A program made the position numbers and the translations under genes. Below are positions 57,073-64,000 of a DNA stretch of 64,000 bases, in pieces. This DNA is from Acanthochromis polyacanthus (lineage: Eukaryota > Chordata > Actinopteri > Pomacentridae). Positions within the stretch are counted from its first letter, which is position 1, and each line of letters begins with the position of its first letter. A model generated the notes under the pieces. That model was not told the origin of the DNA and did not search any database. It saw only the letters and a program-made list of their open reading frames with translations. The stretch is taken from positions 40,168,027 to 40,232,026 of the forward strand of contig NC_067123.1 in the NCBI RefSeq assembly GCF_021347895.1, in the 5' to 3' direction.

Positions 57073-58248
57073 CAGGGGTGTCCAACATGAGGCCCGTGGT
57101 CCAAAAGTGGTCCTCCAGAGGGTCCAACATGAGGCCCGTGGTCCAAAAGCGGTCCTCCAGAGGGTCCAATTCGGTCCTCACAGTGTAAAAATTACAGAGA
57201 AGACATTAACTGCAGATTGTAAATTAGTAAAACTATAAATTTAAAATCATTTCTAGACCATGACAAGTTGTTTTGATCATAAAGTAAAATAGTAGATTGT
57301 TTATTTGTGCTTTTGTGTCTCTTTTTTGTAATATTTTGTCTTGTTTTTGTTGACTGACTTTTTGTCGGTTTGTAAATGGTAAATGGTCTGTATTTATAGA
57401 GCGCTTTTACTATACCTGCAAGGTACCCAAAGCGCTTTACATGATACATCACATTCACACATTCACACACTGATGGTGGAAGCTGCCATGCAAGGCGCTA
57501 ACCACGACCCCATCAGGAGCAATTAGGGGTTAGGTGTCTTGCTCAGGGACACCTCGAGCACGACGGGGCGAGGATCGAACCGGCAACCCTTCGGTTGCAA
57601 GACGGCCACTCTACCCACTGAGCTATGCCGCCGGTTTGTCTCATGTTTTTGTCATTTTGTCTTTCCTTTTTGACTCGCTTGTGTTTTCTTGTCTTATTGT
57701 TATCATTTTGTTTCTCGCTTTTGTCGTTTTCTGTCTCATTCTCGAATATTTTGTCTTGTTTTTGTTGTTTCTGCCTTTGACTTTTGTCATTTGTCTCATG
57801 TTTGTTGTTTCGTATTTCCTTTTTGTCTCGTTTGTGTCTGTCTTATTTGTCACTTTGTGCTGTGCTTATTCGTTGTTTTGTGTGTCGTTTTTGTCCTTTA
57901 GTGTTTTTTGTCTCACTTGTGTTGTCCATTCTTTAGTTCATTTGAAACAGTTTTGTCTAATTTTTGGACTCTTTTTTGTTTTGTGGCATTTGACTCATTT
58001 TTTTGTCATTTTGTTTCTCGTTTTTGTAATATTTTGTCTTGTTTTTGCCGTTTCTTGGTGTTTGCTGTCGTTGTGATCATAAAATAAAAAAGCTGTGACT
58101 AAATGTTGTGTTCCTTTGTAGAATTAATTTTATTTATCAGTCATTATGCTGTGGTTTTACTGGTTTTACTGGTTTTACTGGTCCAGTCCACTGGAGATCA
58201 AACTGGGCTGAATGTGGAACCTGGACTAAGATGAGTTTGACACCTCTG
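57073..58248 (+). mobile_element. hAT-array family, copy K, with nested SINE
   Basis: Both termini are present: CAGGGGTGTCCAACATGAGG and GATGAGTTTGACACCTCTG. The first 42 bp are tandemly duplicated, as in copy B. The array is split by a SINE (57374-57631) and resumes to about 58075. The right flank has three GGTTTTACTG decamers but lacks part of the middle seen in F. Flanking octamers do not match well. Confidence 0.85.
57374..57631 (-). mobile_element. tRNA-derived SINE inserted in copy K
   Basis: A 258-bp minus-strand SINE with perfect 8-bp duplications CGGTTTGT at 57366-57373 and 57632-57639. The head has A box TAGCTCAGTGG (57615-57625) and B box GGTTCGATCCT (57571-57582) in a tRNA-like arrangement. 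The body has GGTGTCCCTGAGCAAGACAC and the tail GCGCTCTATAAATACAGACC with ATTTACC repeats, a common fish SINE type. It looks young, with intact promoter boxes, and is transcribable by RNA polymerase III in principle. Confidence 0.88.
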
Positions 58249-58256
58249 GTTTAGAG

Positions 58257-59812
58257 TGTGTTTTGAGGATTAAAGTGAAGCTCTGTGGAACAGTGGAATC
58301 AGATAATACCAGGCTCTGAATGCAAAGATAATATTTGTTAGTGAGATCATTTCATTACTGGCTTTGGGTGTTTTCATGGGATTCATGGACAGTAAGAAAA
58401 ACTCAAATTTATATTCAGAGATTCTCACTAAAGCCTAGTTTGTGTCTTCTTGAGGCCATGTTGAATTAATCTTCCTACTTCTAAAGACTTGCAAGTAAAA
58501 CCTGCCTTGTATGAGCGAGAAATGATCCATTTCTCTGACTTTAACTGACACTTTGCTGTGTTTCTTGGCTCGGTTCGAAAACATCAGCATGAAAAGGGGA
58601 ACAAGATGGAAAACCAACCCCACCAACAGACTGATCAACAGCTTGCCCAACTTCAAGTCCTAAGATGATTAAAGTTAATGGAGATGGCTTTAAGTGTGTC
58701 ATCTCTGGACATGGAAGCCATGATGAGTATGATGAACCCAAGACTGAAGAAAATGACGAAGTTTGAGAAGTTAGAAGGTGTTAAAAATGCCACATAGACT
58801 GAAATCATCCCAAAGTTTGACTCACAAACTACAAACGCTTGATCGACTTGCTAAACCAGCGTGTTATTTTTATTTTTTTTTGTTTATCATGCAAAAAGAT
58901 CCCCCAGTAACTGCAGCCTGAAACAAAAGAGCATCGGATGACAGAAGACAATTTTTCAGAAACCATAGAGGTAAACGAATGAAGGCCAGCCCATGATTCC
59001 TTTGAATTCAATCACACTGACCCTGATCTTGTAGCCTAATCTTAAAAAACTTTTCAGAATTCATGCTTTCTTTCAATGCCTTGGCAGAACTACCTTTATT
59101 TACATGCAAACAGGTGTCTTGGACTTTTTTTTTTTTATCATGGCAGTATTACTGTATGGAAGCTGCATTTTACAAAGACAAACGGTTTTCCTTATCTACG
59201 ATTTGCAGCCTGTTGCTTTGAATCCCCAGTGCTTTATATCTTACATATGGTTCAGAATCAAATCATGTCACTAGCTTTCTGCATTTTATGTTATCAGAAT
59301 GGAAACAACCGTTTGGTTTACAGAGAGGGCAAACAGACAGGAAAGCATCAGAGAGCAGCTCAACAGGAATGCAGAGCGTGAACTGCTGCTCGTGGAGAAT
59401 TTTGATGTCGAATGAGTCACAGAATATTTGATTTTCTAATGTTTAAATAAAAAGCGACAGCCTCAGTGTGGCATAGACACACACACTAACTGCTTCAGAG
59501 CTTCCCTAATGGCAAAAACTTCCAGACGATACTTTTAATTGGCTCTGAAAAACTAATTCCACACTGTGTAATTCTGTACTGGACAAAATTCTTCTCATAA
59601 AAGTGTCATTTTTAATTTTTCTTGAAACTGTATCTTTTCTGTGGATGCATATTTTAGTGTTGTATTGAAAAAGGTTAAAAATATTAGAAAAGTCTTTCAT
59701 TATGAAGCAATATTTACAACAACAGCATCACAACTTCTATAGAACTGAATCAAAGGCTGAAAGGGAAAGTCGGTAGATCAGTTTAAATGAGCGAGCACAG
59801 CGTGGTCATGGA
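58257..59812. other. Unannotated stretch
   Basis: Poly(T) runs at 58870-58880 and 59126-59137. No gene recognised. Segment 59400-59600 is complex non-repetitive text. Confidence 0.3.
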
Positions 59813-60964
59813 ACCACAACTCCAAACGTTTCCTTTGTTTTAGTGCAAAAAACTTCATTCTGAACTTGTTCATGTTTAAGGAATGATCTATTTTCCAAAC
59901 ATTACGAATAACATGAAATTTCTGAAGAAAAATAAGTTCAATTCCATCAACATTCATCCTCAGTTTATCATTTCCTCATTACAACTTCCAGATCACAGAG
60001 TGTCTACAAAGGAACACAACATTTAGTCACCTGGAGCTGAACCATGGAGGATTTTAATTAATGATCAAACGACCAAAGTCTGACAAAAAAAAAGACAAAA
60101 TATTTCAAAAATGAGACACGAAATGACAAAAATGAGACAAATGACACAAAACAAAACAAAAAAAGAGACAAAATATTAGACAAAAAAGATACAAAGCGAC
60201 AAAAACATGGACAGGCAACAAAAATGAGATTAAAAAAATCACACAAAATGACAAAAATAAGACAAAACCACAATCAAGACAAAAAGGAAACAAAATGACA
60301 AAAACGGTAAAAGTCAAAAAATACCAAAAAAACAACAAAAACAAGACGGAATACTCCAAACACGAGACACAAAATGACAAAAAGAAAAAATTTAAAAGAG
60401 ACAAAAAGTTACAAAGAGACAAAATAAAAACAAACGACAAAAACAAAAATGACAAAAGCGAGACTCAAAACTACTAAAAAGTAGACAAACAAGGCGAGAC
60501 AACAAAAAAACAAAATGACACACAAAACAACAAATAAAACAAAACATAAAATGACAAAAAGAAGACGAAAAACACAATCGTGTCAGAAAGGAAACGCAAA
60601 CGACAAAAACATGATGACAAACAATAAAAGTCAAACAAAAAATGACAAATATACTACAAAATATTACAAAAATGAGACACAAAATGACAAAAACATGACG
60701 ACAAACAAAAGTCAGACAAAAAAGCAAGAACAATACAAAAAAATAAAGAAATGAGACAAAATGACCAAAGAAAAATGAGCAATCTAGTATTTTACTTTCT
60801 GATCCAAACAACTTGTCATGGTCTAGAAATGATTTTAAATTTATAGTTTTACTAATTTACAATCTGCAGTTAATGTCTTCTCTGTGATTTTTACACTTTG
60901 AGGGCCGGATTGGACCCTCTGGAGGACCACTTTTGGACCACGGACCTCATGTTGGACACCCCTG
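59813..60964 (-). mobile_element. hAT-array family, copy L
   Basis: A minus-strand copy truncated on its right-terminus side (starts at CCACAACTCCAAACGTTTCC). It has a full right flank, a 710-bp array (60070-60780), and an intact left terminus ending TGTTGGACACCCCTG. Confidence 0.82.
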
Positions 60965-62419
60965 ATCTAGCATTGATCACAAGTGTTTGTATTTTTTTGT
61001 TTTAATTCTAATTAGTTTACCTCCACTTAAAGATCTTCAGTGCCTCCTGTACATTTTATTCCAGTAGTAATTACTCAGAATGTTCTCTGATAACAATGCT
61101 ATTTCAGATTCAGTCTTCACTTAAAACACCAAATGTGATGTCATGTAATTCTTCAGTTTCCAAATCCTCTCACGCAGCATTTTGAATAATAACAGTAATA
61201 ATAAAAAGGATCATTTTATGTTCCGTTTGGGCAGTTCTCCTGAGTTGAACACATTTGTCAGGACCGGCCTGGCTGAGAAAACAGACAAAAAGCCATTTGT
61301 GAGAACAGCAGAAAGAAGCCCAAATAAGCCCCGGCCAAACCAAACACAGGCCGATTCTTGTCAAGTCTGCCTCCAGATCCTTCATAATCACTTTAAACTC
61401 ACCGCGGGAGCAACTCCAAGAATACCACCATCACTAACACGCTTATTCACCACATCAAATTCCACAAAGCTGTGATCTATAGAAATGCCATCAAAGAGAC
61501 GAAGATGCCGGTTAGCTGCTTGTTGATGGATTGTATTCTCTATTTCTGCAGTACTGTCAGCAGCAGCTCTGCAGTTACCAGCTGCAGCGATGAAGAGTGA
61601 CTCCAGGCCTTTCCCTTTTGCCCTGTCAATGGTAAATGTAATTAAAAGTGATTTTTATATGATTTACTGTTGTCATAACTACTGCTCAACTATTTAGAGA
61701 CTGAAAGTAAATGTCTCTTCATTTCTATGTGTCACACTGCTGCTTAGAAAAGGTTTATCTCTAATAAACACAAGTTCAGAAGTTATGGATCCATTAGTAA
61801 CTGATTTAGTCATGACACAAACTGAGCAGTGATCATTTTCTAGTGTGAAAATGACATTTTAGTCAACAGACATGTCATAAAGATCACAAAAGCAGCTCCG
61901 TTACCTATGCTACGAGGACATTTGAAAACCGTCTTCATCCATCCCATCTTAATTAAACACATATGGCCTTAATGGAAGTCATTAAGCGTCACCAAAAATG
62001 TTGTCATGGTGGCTTTTTACTGGCTAAATATGCTACAATTCTCCTTGCTTGCGAAAAAGACTACTCTGGTCACTATAGAAAAAAGCCCTCAGAGATCACA
62101 GTCCTCCTCCAAGGCTGCTCATTCCCACGTATGCCATTGTTAGAAATGCAGCTTTTGTTTTTGGTATTGACGATCAGAAATCTCGGCACCATAGAATATA
62201 GATGTACCCACAAACACACTGACCTTACACTGAGCACAGGTGCGTGTTACCCATGTGTACATTCTGTACGGATACCGGATCACGTGACCTACATATGTAG
62301 CAGGAATTGATGGGACTCAGAAACACCCCCACAGTTTAATCAGTTGTTCCTTGGATCATTTCTGATGGATAAGTCCTGATAAGTCCTCAGAGGTGGATTT
62401 GTAGTAGGATCACAATCAT
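60965..62419. other. Unannotated stretch, possible conserved non-coding DNA
   Basis: Segment 61150-61500 is complex text of the type seen in conserved elements. No gene recognised; the frame at 61963-62310 has no domain. Confidence 0.3.
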
Positions 62420-62640
62420 GTGATCATCATGTGTTGTGACACTGTGCTGCTATCTAACAATGATACAGAAATCTTTAACAATACGTAGATCCAGACTATG
62501 AGCTGCATCACTGCCAAAATCTAATCACTTGGTCCTCGTGTCATTTCTGACCTTCAATGAAAATTTCATCTGAATCTGTTACTGTGTTTTTGAGTAATGT
62601 TGCACACGGACAGACAGACCAACGCCAAACACTGCATAAA
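62420..62640 (+). repeat. Fish interspersed repeat fragment
   Basis: The order GAGCTGCATCACTGCCAAAA, CTAATCACTTGGTCCTCGTG, GAAAATTTCATCTGAATCTG and ACGGACAGACAGACC matches the end of a very common fish repeat. It is degenerate and without clear borders. Confidence 0.5.
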
Positions 62641-64000
62641 AAGTAAGTGGCTCCACCTGGTGGCTCAACCAGCTACTGCAGCTAATCAACAAAACTTGAA
62701 ATGTGTATTATCAAGGAAAATGGTGTCGGTATCAGCAGATAATAAACCAGTGACTAACTGGATCAGAGGCAAAAAAAAAAAAACTTGATCGGGTCATCTG
62801 TGTCAGCACTACAAGACTGTAGAGAACATTATATTTTTCTGTAAGAACTGAGTTGAAGTGGTGTTGTTGAAGTCCACTGAATACTATATAATGAAACAGG
62901 TAGGTAGAGTTGTACTTAGGGGATGAATTAATCAGCTCATAAGAACAGTTTCTGGGAATGTGAATGTAAAATGGAGCTACTATCTCTTGTCCCATGATGG
63001 TGGATAACATCTCAACCCTGTCGCCCTAAAATTACAGTCAGGTGTTGAATGAAAGCTTCACGTTTTCCACGTCAAGTCTTAAAATGGGTAAAGAAGGCGA
63101 TGGTCACTGGTCACAGCAGGATGGTGTCATGATGGAGTGACAGACATGAACTGAATGCCTCATTCTTCTTACATACACACAAACGATATCATTTTGTACC
63201 CAACATTAACTGGTTACACTGAGTTTGTAGTTTCCATGGTTTTTGTCTAATTTGCCTTTCTTAGTTCTTCTGAGTCTCAGTTCGCCATTGTTTCTGTGTT
63301 TATATGTAAACTCTCTTAATGGGTTTATAGTTTCTGAGTCATCTGCACTTCACCTTGAGCTGCGTTACCAAACAAATGAAGAGATTAATTAAAATAAGCT
63401 CTTACACCTGACACTACGGTATTTACTTTAAACTGTGCAATGTAGTAAAACAGTGCTGCAGTAAATCTTAATAGGGACAAAATTACAGAAACAGCTGTCA
63501 GCACAATTAAATAGCATCACAAAATATTTTAATTACCAATCCTGTAATTAAAAAAATTATCATTAAAATGTTCATGAGATTCAGATTTATGGCCCACAGC
63601 CACCGCACAAAACCTAAAAGAACCCAGGAATCGCAAAACATTCCCCAGTTTACCACTGGGATTTCAACTTCGAAAACATTCAGGGACATTTTTTCAACAA
63701 GTAGGCGAGCACCACTCTGGCCTTCAAATCACCAGAAGGATCAACAGCTCTGATTTTCTCTGAACTGAGAGACAATCATGTGAAACTCCAGCTCCAGGTG
63801 CAACCAATGAAACCCAATCACAACAGGGCCTCCAAACACAGCAAATGGGCCTGTTCTGGTGTTCTGAGGAGACGTTCTGGGAGTTTTAACCCTCTGAACT
63901 CAAAGCAGTTTCAGGGTGTTTTCTGCTGTCACATTTTTACTCATTGTGGGCTTATTTCTCACTGCAAACTAAAGTCCTGCACCTCTATGGAAACAGCAGC
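62641..64000. other. Unannotated stretch
   Basis: A poly(A) run near 62771-62782. No gene or transposon termini recognised up to the window end. Confidence 0.3.

Noticed and set aside
57571..57632. A genuine tRNA gene
   Set aside because: A and B boxes are present, but the stems do not pair well, and a SINE body, tail and target duplications follow. It is a SINE head.
1..64000. LTR retrotransposon or endogenous retrovirus
   Set aside because: I found no paired LTRs, primer-binding site, or gag/pol-like frames anywhere in the window.

Overview
The window looks like intergenic or intronic DNA from a teleost fish, probably a percomorph. The evidence is its repeats: a V-SINE-like tRNA-derived SINE, a second tRNA-derived SINE of common fish type, Tc1/mariner relics including a decayed Tc1 transposase, hAT and piggyBac MITEs, 3' stubs of non-LTR retrotransposons, and many tetranucleotide microsatellites. 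Nothing supports a bacterial or viral origin. I see no intact host protein-coding gene. Almost every long open frame is a by-product of low-complexity DNA. Family names rest on sequence recalled from known fish repeats, not on a search.

The main theme is one non-autonomous hAT-like family, present in twelve full or partial copies in both orientations (A 9545-10760, B 20092-20875, C 21761-22590, D 23741-24244, E 29319-30273, F 33172-34101, G 38723-39384, H 43406-43699, I 44292-45545, J 47428-48731, K 57073-58248, L 59813-60964). Each has conserved flanks around a variable T/G/C-rich array built on TTTTGTC. Copies E and F carry 8-bp target-site duplications (one 7/8, one perfect). The array runs from under 100 bp to about 870 bp, so the element behaves like a transposon carrying its own expandable minisatellite. 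Copies also show 42-bp terminal duplications, an internal inversion, a two-left-ends form, and nested SINE or LINE insertions.

Left to right: 0-12 kb has a palindromic hAT MITE (207-609), a chimeric Tc1 relic (2000-2333), a V-SINE-like element with 8-bp duplications (4058-4406), a piggyBac-type MITE in TTAA sites (6182-6541), hAT copy A, and a 574-bp element with 9-bp target duplications that carries a RecQ-type helicase fragment (11149-11722). 12-26 kb has a 616-bp near-perfect palindrome (16364-16979), LINE and SINE remnants, an old fish repeat, and copies B-D. A 34-bp minisatellite with higher-order structure fills 26.03-27.36 kb. 29-43 kb holds copies E-G, a pyrimidine tract / (GTGC)n / purine tract domain containing a second piggyBac-type insertion, a Tc1-type MITE (36198-36586), two copies of a 650-bp inverted-repeat family, and a 570-bp (ATGG)n microsatellite.

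43-64 kb holds copies H-L, the third 650-bp family copy with its middle replaced by a minisatellite, and a Tc1 transposase pseudogene. It also has a CpG-rich segment at 46.17-47.25 kb with a strong candidate splice donor on the minus strand. That segment is the only place where a host promoter and untranslated first exon are plausible. The elements do not form a pathway; they record layered insertions, with nesting that gives relative ages.
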